DNA of 64,000 nucleotides from Solen grandis (GCA_021229015.1 CM037777.1:69230840-69294839), one strand, 5' to 3'; positions 36,716 through 48,050 are shown, numbered from the stretch's first letter. Notes: generated by a model from the letters alone, not told the origin. Program-made: numbers and translations.

Positions 36716-36859
36716 ATTATAGCATTGACAAAAAATGCATGTCATTGGGTTATCTAAGTGTTACATATATATCTCATCTGCAGGATGGATTGTTTCATTT
36801 TTACAACTATTTTTTCTTCTTCAGCAACTTAATTAAATAGCCATAAGGAATTTTATTCC

Positions 36860-37056
36860 TTAACTTCATAGCGACTCATTTTGACACATAGTCAAAGAGA
36901 GCAATCTCAGAGTATCCTCTTGCTTGCTTATACAATATTACACTGTCTGAAAAGCAAAGAAAAATCTGCTGTTTATTATACCATTTTATGTTCAGTTAAG
37001 TAATATGCATGGGATCATAAATTTATACATGAATATTCATGAGGTAAAGGGGTTAA
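36860..37056. mobile_element. TTAA-type miniature element
   Basis: TTAACTTCATAGCGACTCAT at the left; at the right, CATGAGGTAAAGGGGTTAA mirrors the family ends. Diverged. Confidence 0.45.
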
Positions 37057-37339
37057 TATTTAAATATGACAAGAAGCAGTTGTATGTGTCAACGTCACTG
37101 TTAGTGCAAACGAGGAGATTTTCATAAGCCATGCCACTTTTATTTTATCCAATTGTTGTTCTAAAAATTCTAAATGAAGAATATTAGGAAACTATTAAAG
37201 ACCAAAGTAGTCTCATTTTTCAGGAGAAAAACTTTGATTAAACAATTATGGTAGACAGATATGAGGTGAATATTTGTGCCAAACGAAATTAAATTCCCCC
37301 TTAATTTTTTTTTCACTTGTGAATTTAAGGAATATATAA

Positions 37340-37425
37340 ATGAGAAATTATAAATGGGAGTTGAACCCAGTCCTCTTGGTAGAACACCAAAAGGTTCCAC
37401 TAAACCAATGACCTGGTATCCATAG
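37340..37425 (-). mobile_element. tRNA-like head remnant
   Basis: On the - strand, TCATTGGTTTAGTGGAACC (A-box-like) and GGGTTCAACTCCC (B-box). No body recognised. Confidence 0.4.
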
Positions 37426-38334
37426 ACACCAATTTGATTAAATTTTAAAAAAGACCACCTGTTGTGATAAGATAAAACTCAAGGTGATTACCCCCCCCCC
37501 CCCCCCCCACACACACAACCTACCTTGTCTTCACGTGAGTAGGACAGGACAGGAATGGACTGATTCCTATATGTAGCAGTGTTTTAAAATGTCAACGGAA
37601 AAAGAAACACGTAACTGATCAATAGTAGAATTTGGATATATAATAACCAAAGATGATGTCTGTTCAATTTTCTACAAAGTGTTATATTTTTAATTCCCCA
37701 CAACCTTATGACCTTAACACGTTTACCCATTATGCTTTAATGAATACATTTCTGTAAACTTAAGACAACAATGTTTGTGCATTTGATTAAGTAAATTCCT
37801 TTCTTGTTATTTTCTTACTGCAATCCAACATAAATCAAAGGATGTCCAAAGGCAGTGCGACCCTATTTTCTGAGTGCTGGATAATATACTATTAACTGTT
37901 ACTATTATATTTTTCAGTGTTAAAATAAAACATGTGACATACGGCATTGATCCCAGACCTAAACAAAATCAAAACTGTGAAAAAAAGATATTTAGAGTAA
38001 CCTGCCCTTATGAAATGAGCTCCTTTTTTTATAGTAAACAAAACTTAGTATACCAAGTTCTAAGTGAAAGTTATCGAGAAATGAACCATAATGAAAATAG
38101 GGTCATGACGAAAGCTCCACTAATCTATTATTGCCAAACTTTGATTTCCTAATACTGCAATGGGGTATATCAGATAAGTTAGGGCAAATGTTTTCTAATT
38201 ATTATTCTTGTAGGATGTTTATAAATAATTATATACTTTCTATGATATAATGCACATTAATCCATTATCATTGGCAAAAGTCCTTTTAGGAGTAGATGTT
38301 TTGGTTGTTGTTGTTTTTTTTGTTTTGTTTTTTA

Positions 38335-38600
38335 AAATATTATTCTGCACTCTGAAAGGATCCCGGCTAAGATTAATATTTTATAGTGCTTTCATAAGGG
38401 TTTTAGAAGAATGTTTTACCATTTTTAAAACAAAGTGCAGTAATCTGTGAAGAATGATTTTTTTTTATCAACGCTTGAATTCTATTGATTTGGAAGTTCT
38501 TTGCAATGTAATTTGAGATAGTTTGTAAACATCGTAAATACTGTCAAAATCTTGCCAAACTCCTTTTTAAATTTGATACCTTATCCAAAATTTATAGACT
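38335..38600 (+). pseudogene. Probable LINE relic
   Basis: The frame LKGSRLRLIFYSAFIRVLEE resembles the conserved post-YADD block of LINE polymerases (the IY-SFIRPLLEY type), followed by a CSNL end. The downstream sequence is broken by stops. Confidence 0.3.
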
Positions 38601-39124
38601 TAAATGTTTATCATATAGTTCTTGTAGATCGTCCCCTACAGTTCAGCCTGAGGATACATAAGTCCTCAGTTGACGTGTGTCGCCACGAGGAGGCACTGTA
38701 TAGGGCTTGACCATGGAGAGGCTATATACTGGCAGGGGAGACTGATGTTCCTTTTTCGCCAGAAACTGGCTAGCCAGCGGTGGAAGCTAAAGCACACCAC
38801 ACCAGACGCGTCACATGGCCCATTTTGACACACACACAATTGCTCAGAAACTAGGGGACGTTATCAATCGAAATTGATATCTGTGAACCCCAAACACAGA
38901 GAACTCTTGAACTTTTATTTCTGAACATTGTGTGCCACTTTTTAAGACAATGACGGGTCGAGTCGTGCCACTTTTTAAGACATTGACAGGTCTATGAATG
39001 AGCTGAAGAGGAAACATAATCAATATAATTATGAAACAACAACAACAAAGAAAAAAAACAAGAGAAAAAAAAAAATTTTAAAAAAAGTTTTAGAAAAAAG
39101 AAAGAAAAAAAAATAAAAAAAAAA

Positions 39125-40000
39125 AAAAATTTAAACAAATTTTGCCCAACTTCATAAGTAGTATGAAATAGGGGGTGAGCTGGACTATTTCAGTAACTAC
39201 ATATGAAGACCCAAAATGTATGAGAATATAACTACACTTAAACAAATTTTGCCCAAGTTCATAAGTAGTGAGAAATAGGGGGTGAGCTGGACTATTTCAG
39301 TAATACATATAAAACCCCAAATGTATGAGAATATAACTACACTTAAACAAATTTTGCCCAAGTTCATAAGTAGTGAGAAATAGGGGGTGAGCTGGACTAT
39401 TTCAGTAACTACATATGTAGACCCCAAATGTATGAGAAAATAACTACACTTAAACAAATTTTGCCTAAGTTCATAAGTAGTGAGAAATAGGGGGTGAGCT
39501 GGACTATTTCAGTAACTACATATGAAGACCCAAAATGTATGAGAAAATATCTACACTTTAACAAAGTTTGCCCAAGTTCATAAGTAGTAAGAAATAGGGG
39601 GTGAGCTGGACTATTTCAGTAACTACATATGAAGACCAAAAATGTATGAGAAAATAACTACACTTAAACAAATTTTGCCCATCATCATAAGTAGTAAGAA
39701 ATAGGGGGTGAGCTGGACTATTTCAGTAACTACATATGAAGACCAAAAATGTATGAGAATATAACTTCACTTAAACAAATTTTGCCCAAGTTCATAAGTA
39801 CTGTAGTAAGAAATAGGAGATGCGATGGCCTATTTTAGTAACTACGCATTGAGGACCAAAAACATAAGATATTATAACTACATTAAAATAATTTTGCCCA
39901 ACTGCATATGTAGTAAGAAATAGGGGATTTGCTCGACTATTTCAGTAACTACGTTGAAGACCCAAAACCTTTGAGAAAATAATTACACTGAAAGTAATTT
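39125..40000. repeat. 107-bp tandem array, about 8 copies
   Basis: AACAAATTTTGCCC recurs at 39133, 39241, 39346, 39453, 39560, 39667 and 39774, then in degraded form near 39884. Units include GGGGGTGAGCTGGACTATTT. It is preceded by a poly-A-rich stretch (39040-39130) and followed by a SINE-like fragment. Confidence 0.9.
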
Positions 40001-40017
40001 GACAAACTTCTTATTTT

Positions 40018-40232
40018 TGCTGAAGGGACAGCATCGGAAGAGACAGTAGTCGGATACAAGGGAGTCCGGGTGCGATACCCTAGCTCTTTGCGAATAGACC
40101 CCTTGGTTCTTTTACGTGCCCGGTGTATTGCACCGATACACGGAAGAACCTGTACTGTGGACTCCGAGTTCCAAATAGCAGCCCCATTTTGCCGAGTGCC
40201 TGCCAAGGTTGCGTCTGGTACCAATTTTTACG
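40018..40232. mobile_element. SINE-like fragment
   Basis: It contains GGGAGTCCGGGTGCGATACC (B-box-like) and the block GGTTCTTTTACGTGCCCGGT. A related block lies at 51350-51410 (TTCTTTTACGTGGTCGGT). Confidence 0.4.
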
Positions 40233-40699
40233 TCTTTGGTTTGACGCGGTAGTAATAAATACTAACAAACCTACATGGTGCATATCGGAACAGGCCACAC
40301 GTTCATCTGTACCTTTCTGGTAGTAGTGCATGGTGCCATCTAAATACCAATCAAGCTGATTTGAACGGTATCAGAGGTCATTTGTGTAGTTGAACCATCT
40401 CGCATGATCCTCAACCCACTGTGAATAGAGATGTAAAATTAAAAAGCTCTGGTGAGCTTTAAAGCACCTCCTTCACAAAAGGTCATCGGCTAAGAATTAG
40501 CTTTTTTTAACTATCTGTATATATTACGTTTATCAATACCCATTTACAGAGCCATGGTCCCTTACTGCAACATTCAGGACAGCACGGTCGACTCCTCTAG
40601 CACCTTGACTGCATTATTGAATCCTTATCATTATCTGCATGTTCATCTTTCTTTCAATTTCAACATAATCATAGTATCCTAGTATTTTTCCCGTATAGT

Positions 40700-41000
40700 G
40701 CTGTAAATGCCAAAAAAAATGGGATAAAGTAGAGCTATGGTTCTTGGTCACTTCTCTTCTAGTCACCACCTTATTGTATGTATATTTAAGCTTCAAGTCA
40801 GTACCTTGTACAATTTTTAATAATGCTTCAGACAAAAATCATATAAAATAAAGGAGAATAAAAAATTGAACAAATAAGAGTTATGTTACTTGGTCATTGC
40901 ACTTCTCTTTGTCAAAATCAATGTCTATTTTAAGTTTTAATGCAATACCTTGTATATTTTTCAAGAAATGCTCCTGACAAAAACAATGAAATAAAATAAA
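40700..41000. repeat. Two diverged ~147-bp direct repeats
   Basis: Segments starting near 40731 and 40878 share TTCTTGGTCACTTCTC-like, CAGTACCTTGTAC-like and AATGCTTCAGAC-like blocks in the same order. Confidence 0.5.
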
Positions 41001-41029
41001 TGGAGATAATTGGAAAATATTACATGATA

Positions 41030-41300
41030 ATATGTATCGGCATTAGTAGTAATAAGCGTAGAGGAAGAGGATGAATATTAATAGTAATAACAGTAGAAGT
41101 GGAATGCAGGAGAAGAAAATATTAATTTTTAACTGCAGTAGTAGTAATAAGAGAAGAGCAAGCTTGTGATAATGAATAGCTGAAGTAGTAATATTAAGAA
41201 GTAGAAGAATAAAAAAAAAAAAAAAAAAAAATTAATTTAGAATGTGTGTATTGAAAGTGATGGTAGTCTATATTAGAATAAATAACATTAATGATATTTT
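41030..41300. repeat. GTA/GAA-rich degenerate repeat, left part
   Basis: Imperfect (GTA)n/(GAA)n runs mixed with phrases such as ATATGTATCGGCATTAGTAG. The same mixture resumes after the MULE element at 44090. A poly-A run is at 41212-41230. Confidence 0.6.
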
Positions 41301-41960
41301 GTTTCCCAACTGTCCCACTCAAGATTTTTAGCACCTTGCTGGGTGTGTTTTGATAAGGGATTATAATCTATTTCAAACTACAACACATTAAAATGAATTG
41401 AAGTTGTATTATCTGATTTTGTTTCTGATTTTTTTTTTGATTTTGTATTTTAAGAGGTAAAATTTCATGTTTTAGTTATATTGTATTATTTCTTTCTAAA
41501 ATGTGTTTATTAAGGTCCATTAATTAGGGTTACTAAATTAATTGTAATTTATAGTGTAAACATGCATTCCTTTGATCTCTGGCTTTAAAGCTTATGTGAA
41601 TTGATAAAGATAAAAAATAATTTGAACTTATTAAGATAATTATCACCTCTGCTACTTTTTTCTTTAAATTGTGTTAATTGATTGGTCCAACTAAAGTCCA
41701 TTTATCCTGTATATATTGCTAAGTGATTGGATTAAGAAATACAAACAAGTCCTTTGATCTAGCAGTTTACTACTTAAGGTAAACAATTTGATTTGAAGTA
41801 ATTAACATTTTTGGTTATCAATTTATTGTGACTTTCAAACTGTGATATCTCATTAATGAACTGAACTGTATCAGATACAATATATTTACATTCTGATGTA
41901 AATGTCTTCATTTGATAGTAAAATTTCACTAAGTAACATCGTCTGAAATTATAAGCTAAA

Positions 41961-43370
41961 ATGGCAAATGCACAAGTGAGTGTGCAGTTTGTCAAGAACC
42001 AACGTGGTGGTGATAGTCTGGTTTACAATGGATTCAGATACCAGGTCAAAAACCGAAAACCAACAAGGGTGTACTGGGTCTGTCATGTCCGAACCTGTTC
42101 TGCTAAAATCACAACAGCTGACAACATTCCAGTTTCTGTGACCAATACCCATAATCATGCAGCCGAACACATGGAACTGAAGCGCCATGAAATAAATCAA
42201 CTCATGCGAAAGAGGGCACGCGAAGAAACCACGCCGATTCCGTCAATATATGAAGAAGTCATATCCAGTCTGAGAGACAGAGAATGGGACGAAGATGCAG
42301 AACAAGTCTGCAAAGGATTACCAACCTTCCCCTCCACCAAGTCATCTCTATACAGGGAAAGAGGTGCATTGAGACCGGGGATACCAAAGTCCAGGAGTGA
42401 CATAGATTTGGATGGAAAATGGACTGAAACGCACACTGGTGAGCAGTTCCTACTGGTTGATGAGGCAGAGAATGACAACAGGATGCTGATTTTTGCTACA
42501 AGAACAAATCTCCAGCATCTGGCACAGAACCCAACCATATATGGAGACGGAACATTTTATGTGTGCCCAGACATATTCAGCCAGGTCTACACACTCCATG
42601 GATATATTGATGGACACATGTATCCGTTAGTGTTTGCCCTTCTGCCTGGAAAAAGTGAAAGGATTTACTGCAGACTTTTTCAACATCTTCAACAGAAATG
42701 CAGGGAAATAGGAATGGAACTGGGACCAGACACACTCCTGATAGACTTTGAGGCAGCAACCAAGCAGGCAGCTCGCAGAGTGTTTCCAAATGTGAATGTG
42801 AAAGGGTGTTTTTTTCATTACACACAGTGTGTTTGGCGGAAGATACAGAAGCTTGGCTTAGTTGGACTGTATTCTGAGAATGAGGACTTTAAGAAACTAG
42901 GAAGAAGAGCTGCAGTTCTGCCTCTAGTCCCCATACAACATGTTGAAGATGTGTGGTTTGTCGCACTGACGGATGCTGAAAATGCAGAGATTCCAGTGGA
43001 TGTTTCAAGGTTCACAGACTATGTCACTGAACATTGGGTTGAGGGAGACAAGGACAACTGGAACCATTTCGAGACAGAAGGACCAAGAACAACAAACAAC
43101 TTGGAAGGCTGGCACAACAAACTAAAGAAAAGTATGAGACAGTCACATCCGAACATTTACAAGTTCTTGGAAACAATACAAAGGATTGAAGCTGCCAATG
43201 CTATCAAAATTCTTCAGCACAGTGCCGGAGGAGTGAGAGAAAAGAAGAGGAGGAAATACCGACAACTTGAACAGAGACTGTCTGCCCTGAAACACAAGTA
43301 CATGGCTGAAGAAATCACTGTGATGGAGTATGCCGATTGTGCATCGCATTTGATTCGGTTTGACGAGTAA
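41961..43370 (+). CDS. FLYWCH-type zinc finger / MULE-type transposase, apparently intact
   Basis: This is a single 469-residue frame with no introns. Residues 38-66 form a FLYWCH finger: Y-W-x-C41-x4-C46, then H64-x-H66. The central region is a MULE/Mutator-type DDE domain. It has GDGTF with D196, IDFE with D262, a Cys/His pair in GCFFH (C283, H286) and the TTNNLEGWH block with E382. The three acidic residues are the expected catalytic triad for cut-and-paste transposition. A basic, coiled-coil-like C-terminus follows (about 405-450). The frame lacks stops and is less AT-rich than its flanks, which suggests a recent insertion or selection. Short inverted repeats lie 650 bases on either side. 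FLYWCH plus MULE is known from Phantom-like Mutator elements and from domesticated genes. The ends favour a transposon; domestication cannot be excluded. Confidence 0.85.
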   Translation: MANAQVSVQFVKNQRGGDSLVYNGFRYQVKNRKPTRVYWVCHVRTCSAKITTADNIPVSVTNTHNHAAEHMELKRHEINQLMRKRAREETTPIPSIYEEVISSLRDREWDEDAEQVCKGLPTFPSTKSSLYRERGALRPGIPKSRSDIDLDGKWTETHTGEQFLLVDEAENDNRMLIFATRTNLQHLAQNPTIYGDGTFYVCPDIFSQVYTLHGYIDGHMYPLVFALLPGKSERIYCRLFQHLQQKCREIGMELGPDTLLIDFEAATKQAARRVFPNVNVKGCFFHYTQCVWRKIQKLGLVGLYSENEDFKKLGRRAAVLPLVPIQHVEDVWFVALTDAENAEIPVDVSRFTDYVTEHWVEGDKDNWNHFETEGPRTTNNLEGWHNKLKKSMRQSHPNIYKFLETIQRIEAANAIKILQHSAGGVREKKRRKYRQLEQRLSALKHKYMAEEITVMEYADCASHLIRFDE

Positions 43371-43527
43371 CTCTGTATAGAACAGATCAGTAGGGTGGAA
43401 TGTCACAGTTGTTTAAATGAAATGCTTGTTTTCAAATTAAAACAAAATACAATAAATTGTACCACATCCGAATATAGCCCTGTCTTTATTTGATTTGTTC
43501 ATGACACATGAAATAAAAATAATAAAT

Positions 43528-43833
43528 ATATGAAAACATAAAGAGTTTGTTTTCTTCATTTCAGAGAGAGAGAGAGAGAATACTGACAACATCCTAAAAC
43601 ATAATAAGTATTATAAATACTTATTATAAATAATTTTGCTAATAGCATATAACTTATTATAAATACTAATGCAATATATTATATGAAAACATAAAGAGTT
43701 TGTTTTCTTCATTTCAGAGAGAGAGAGAGAGAATACTGACAACATCCTAAAACATAATAAGTATTATAAATACTTATTATAAATAATTTTGCTAATAGCA
43801 TATAACTTATTATAAATACTAATGCAATATATT
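43528..43833 (+). repeat. Tandem duplication, 2 x 153 bp
   Basis: The segments 43528-43680 and 43681-43833 are nearly identical, including an internal (AG)n run. The duplication lies in the 3' flank of the transposase frame. The identity suggests a recent event or an assembly artefact. Confidence 0.9.
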
Positions 43834-43975
43834 ACTAACCATAAATACTATTGCAAATTGCTCTTAATAATATAAGACAATAAGACAAATAATTGCACTG
43901 AAATATTCCATCCATTTAGGTAAAGACTATAGTCACTCATCCATGACAGTCTATTGTTATCCAATTAAGCATGAT

Positions 43976-44031
43976 TCCCAACTGTCCCACCTTGATTTTT
44001 ACTGTTTTATATAAAAGTGGGACAGTTGGGA
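43976..44031. repeat. Hairpin at the right end of the MULE element
   Basis: The 15-bp arms TCCCAACTGTCCCAC (43976-43990) and their exact complement (44017-44031) flank a 26-base AT-rich loop. The inner arm also matches the element's left end into the ATTTTTA that follows. Confidence 0.8.
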
Positions 44032-44089
44032 AGACACCAATAGGAGAATGTAGAAGAAAAATAATATAATATTTAACCATAGAAAAATA

Positions 44090-44912
44090 GAGGAAGGTGA
44101 TGATAATAGTAGTAGTAGTAGTAGTTGAATGTAAAATAAAAATAATAATCAAAATGTTATTTAGTGATATGTAACTGTTGTAGTAACAGAAAGAAAAAGA
44201 AAGAGAGGAGAGTACAAAGTAATACACAAATTTAGTAGTTGAAGAAGAAGTAAAAGTAGTAGAAGTAGAAAGAATAAAGTGAGGATATGCAACAGCAGTA
44301 GTTTTTGAGGAGGAAGAAGTAGTAGTAGTAGTAGTAGAAGAAGAGTAGAAGTAGTAGTAGAAGTAGTAGTAGTGTTAGAAGTAGTAGTAGTAGTAGAAGA
44401 AGAAGCAGTAGCAGTAGTAGTAGAAGTAGAAGTAGAAGAAGCAGTAGTAGTAGTAGTAGAAGTAGAAGAAGCAGTAGTAGTAGTAGTTGTTGTTGTTGTA
44501 TTGGGGTTTACCGTCGCTGCGATAGTATTTCAATCATATAGCGACGTCCAGCTAATTACAGGTGGAGGAAGACCCCGAGTACACAGAGGAACCCGGGTAG
44601 AACCACCGACCTACCGCAAGCCAGCTGGAAGGCTTCCTCACATGAAAAATCCGAAGTCCCTACCGGGATTCGAACCCACAGCGGTGAGGGGCTGAGAGAT
44701 TTGTAGTCCATGACTGTAACCGCTCGGCCACGGCGGCCCCAGTAGTAGTAGTAGTAGAAGAAGTAGTAGTAGTAGCAGAAGTAGTAGTAGTAGTAGAAGT
44801 AGTAGTAGTTGTAGAAGTAGTGGTAGTAGTAGCAGAAGTAGTAGTAGTAGTAGAAGTAGAAGCAGTAGTAGTAGTAGAAATTGTAGAAGTAGTAGTAGTA
44901 GTAGTAGAAGTT

Positions 44913-44952
<40 letters not shown>

Positions 44953-45146
44953 AAGTAGTAGTAGTAGTAGAAGTAGTAGTAGTAGTAGTAGTAGAATGTA
45001 GAGTAGTAGTAGTAGAAGTAGTAGTAGTAGTAGTAGAAGTAGTAGTAGTAGAAGTTGTAGTAGAAGTAGTAGTAGTAGTAGAAGTAGTAGTAGTACTAGA
45101 AGAAGAAGCAGTAGTGGTAGTAGTAGTAGTAGTAGAAGTAGTAGTT

Positions 45147-45189
<43 letters not shown>

Positions 45190-45330
45190 AAGTAGTAGTA
45201 GTAGTAGAAGAAGTAGTAGAAGTAGTAGTAGTAGTAGTATTAGTAGAAGTAATAGTAGTAGCAGAAGTAGTAATAGTAGAAGTAATAGTAGTAGCAGTAG
45301 TTAAAGAAGTAGAAGTAGTAGAAGAAGAAC
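44090..45330. repeat. (GTA)n microsatellite block, interrupted by a SINE
   Basis: This is a long imperfect (TAG)n/(GAA)n tract. The long Val/Glu or Thr/Ser open frames across it on both strands are products of the repeat and not genes. A SINE lies at 44494-44742. Confidence 0.9.
44494..44742 (-). mobile_element. tRNA-derived SINE, near full length
   Basis: On the - strand it begins with a tRNA-like head: A-box-like GTGGCCGAGCGGTTACAG and B-box GGGTTCGAATCCC. A core follows, with GGTCGGTGGTTCTACCCGGG. The tail contains a variant of the TGACTGAAATACTGTCG motif shared with other copies here. It is inserted within the GTA tract. Confidence 0.85.
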
Positions 45331-46885
45331 AAGAGCTGTCCGAAAGACAGCATGCTCGACTATTCGGGTATTTGATAGTGACGCAATACCATTGTATTAA
45401 AGCGGTATTAAAATAATTTATGTGACTCAATTAAGCAGCATGTTCTCTTTAATTCTCAGTAAAACTCAGGTCATAATTCAAAAAAAAAAATTCAAGGAAA
45501 AGTTCATCTTTGATATGTTGGTTGTCTTGTTAAATTAAATATTATTAAAAGTATTTAATAATTATTATTAACTTAATTAATTAAATTTAATTAATTAAAT
45601 TTATTAAAATTTTGGTTCTGCAGGTTTGGTTCATGTCTGGGATGACTTTTGTGAAATTTAAATCCAATACACCGAGGGGTTACTGAGAAATGACATTAAT
45701 TTAGTTGCAAAAAACTTTAACCAAAAATGTTAACGCAAATTTCTAAGTCGAAAAAGGCCCATAATTTAAATAAATTCTAGCAACAGTTGTTAATCTTGGT
45801 TCTGCAGGTCCATTTCATGTTTAGGAAGACTTGTGTGAAGTTTAAATCCAATACACCAAGTGCTTACTGAGTAATGATATTAACTTAGTTGCAGAAAAAC
45901 TTTAACCAAAAATGTTAACGCAAATTTCTAAGTCGAAAAAGGCCCATAATTTGAGTAAAATTCTAGCAAGTGTTGTCCATCTTGGTTCTGTAGGTCCATT
46001 TCCTGCTTAGGAAGACTTGTGTGAAGTTTAAATCCAATACACCAAGTGGTACCAGAGTTATGATATTAACTTAGTTGCAGAAAAACTTTAACCAAAAATG
46101 TTAACGCAAATTTCTAAGTCGAAATAGACCCATAACATGAGTCAAATTCTTGCAAGAGTTGTCCATCTTGGTTCTGCAGGTTGGTTTCATGTTAAGAAAG
46201 ACTTGTGTGAAGTTTAGATACAATACTCCAAGTGGTTACTGAGAAATGACATGGACTAAGTTGCACAAAAACTTTAACCAACAATGTTAACGCAAATTTC
46301 TAAGTCGAAAAAGGCCCATAATTTGAGTAAAATTCTAGCAAGTGTTGTTCATCTTGGTTCTGCAGGTCCATTTCATGCCTAGGAAGACTTGTGTGAAGTT
46401 TAAATCCAATACACCAAGGGGTTACTGAGTAATGACATTAATTTAGTTGCAAAAAACTTTAATCAAAAATGTTAACGCAATATTTCTAAGTCGAAAAAGG
46501 CCCATAATTTAAGTAAAATTCTAGTAAGAGTTGTCCATCTTGGTTTTGCAGGTTGGTTTCATGCTTAGGAAGACTTGTGTAAAGTTTAAATCCAATACAC
46601 CAACTGGTTACAGAGTTATGATATTAACTTAGTTGCAGAAAATCTTTAACCAAAAATGTTAACGCAAATTTCTAAGTTGAAAAAGGCCCATAATTTGAGT
46701 AAAATTCAATCAAGAGTTGTCCCTCTTGGTTCTCTAGGTTTGTTTTGTGCCTAGAGAGACTTGTGTGAAGATTGATTGCAATACACCTACTGGTTTCTTA
46801 GATATGACTGCCAACGCCGACGCTGACGCCGACGCCGACGCCGGGGCGAGTAGAATAGCTCTCATATTCTCCGAATAGTCGAGCT
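45325..46885. mobile_element. Element with inverted ends and seven 186-bp tandem units
   Basis: The left end contains GCTCGACTATTCGG (about 45352-45365), and the right end carries its complement CCGAATAGTCGAGC near 46871-46884. Units start with TTGGTTCTGCAGG-type sequence at 45612, 45796, 45982, 46168, 46354, 46540 and 46726, a period of 184-186 bp. The right end has a GC-rich GACGCCGACGCCGG run. There is no coding capacity. GTA repeats on both sides suggest insertion into the microsatellite. Confidence 0.75.
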
Positions 46886-46889
46886 AAAA

Positions 46890-48050
46890 AGTGGTAATAG
46901 TGGTAGTAGTAGTAGTAGAAAAAAGTATGTGATGATATGTAACAGTAGTAGTTGTAGAACAATAGTAGTAATATTAGAAATAGAAAAAGTTATGCGATGA
47001 TGTGTATCAGCAGTAGTTGTTGACGTAGTAGTAGTAGTAGTAGAAGAAGAAGAAATAATAATGAGATGACGTATAACAGCAGTCGTAGTAGTAAAAAGTA
47101 GAAGAGGATGATAATGAATAGTTGTATTATTATTCTTAGTAGTAGTAGTAGAAAGCAATTATTATCAGAGTAAAAGTAATTAGCGTAGTGGAAGATAGAA
47201 AATATGATAATAATATGTAACAAAAGTAGTAGTAATGAGTAGAGGGAGGTAATCATAATGAATAGCTGAAGAAGAATCAGAAAGAGCACCGTCAAGCGGA
47301 TACAGGCACTCATCTAATTTTTCTTTTCTCCATTTCTTGCTGGCTTTTTTTTTTTTTTTTTTTTTTTTTTGACTTGTCCCATGACACTTATAACATTTCC
47401 TGTAACTGTGTTAAAAAAAGCAAAGCATGCCTATGATAGAACGATATTTTATCCTCTGTTTGAATAACCTGTCTTTGATAGTACATTTATGCAAAATTGA
47501 CCTATTTTCAAGTTGTAAAAGATAAGAAAATTGCATTAAAACCAAATAAGAGTTGCTTAATTCTATTATACTGGATGGTTGGAAAGTGTTGTGTGAAGTT
47601 TCGCTCAGTTACATGCAGTGATTACCGAGATGTAGCTTTGATAATTATAGTGAAAAGCTGACCTAAATATGAAACTAAACCAAAAAATAGGATATTTTCT
47701 AAAAGGGTCATTATTTTTGCAAAGAGCAAGATACATTTATTGTTCTTGCAGCCGTAAGTCAACAAATGGTGCTGAATAAATGTTCCAAGTTTCAAAACAA
47801 TAGTTTTGATACTTCATGTGTAAAGGTTGACCTAAACAAAAAACTTAACCTGAGTGAACGCCGACGACGCAGTATTAATAAAAAATAGTACAAAGATCAG
47901 ATGAGCCTATAATGATATGTAACAGTGTTCGAAGTAGTAAAAGTAGAGGAAGATGATGGTAGTGAATAGTTGTAGCAGTAGTGGTAGTAGTCGTTGAATG
48001 TAGAAGAATAATACGGTGGCATGAAATAGCAGCTGTAGTTATAAGAGTAG
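46890..48050. repeat. GTA-rich degenerate block, right part
   Basis: Recurrent phrases like GATGATATGTAACAGTAGTAG occur at irregular spacing (46930, 46995, 47070, 47210, 47910). A long poly-T is at 47346-47370. From about 47480 to 47870 lies a fragment of the family that ends in GACCTAAAC...CGCCGACGACGC, related in style to the 186-bp element. Confidence 0.6.

Larger units (their letters stand above)
37057..39124. other. AT-rich spacer
   Basis: Contains a poly-C run at 37491-37508, a tRNA-like head remnant, a probable LINE relic near 38335 and purine-rich low complexity at 39040-39130. A 92-codon frame at 37874-38152 shows no domain. Confidence 0.5.
41304..44031 (+). mobile_element. MULE-type DNA transposon with short inverted ends
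   Basis: The left end TCCCAACTGTCCCACT (41304-41319) recurs as its exact reverse complement at 44016-44031, enclosing the transposase. A further direct copy of the left end lies at 43976-43990, so the right end forms a hairpin. No convincing 8-10 bp target duplication is visible at these borders, so the exact ends are uncertain. The element sits inside a GTA-rich low-complexity block. Confidence 0.6.

Noticed and set aside
39197..39457. 86-codon frame with repeated peptides
   Set aside because: Shadow of the 107-bp tandem array.
42197..43406. Frames of 60-113 codons on the - strand of the transposase
   Set aside because: Shadows of the long + strand transposase frame.
44660..45430. 256-codon Thr/Ser frame and overlapping 198-codon Val/Glu frame
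   Set aside because: Both are readings of the (GTA)n/(GAA)n microsatellite on opposite strands, with no non-repeat domain.
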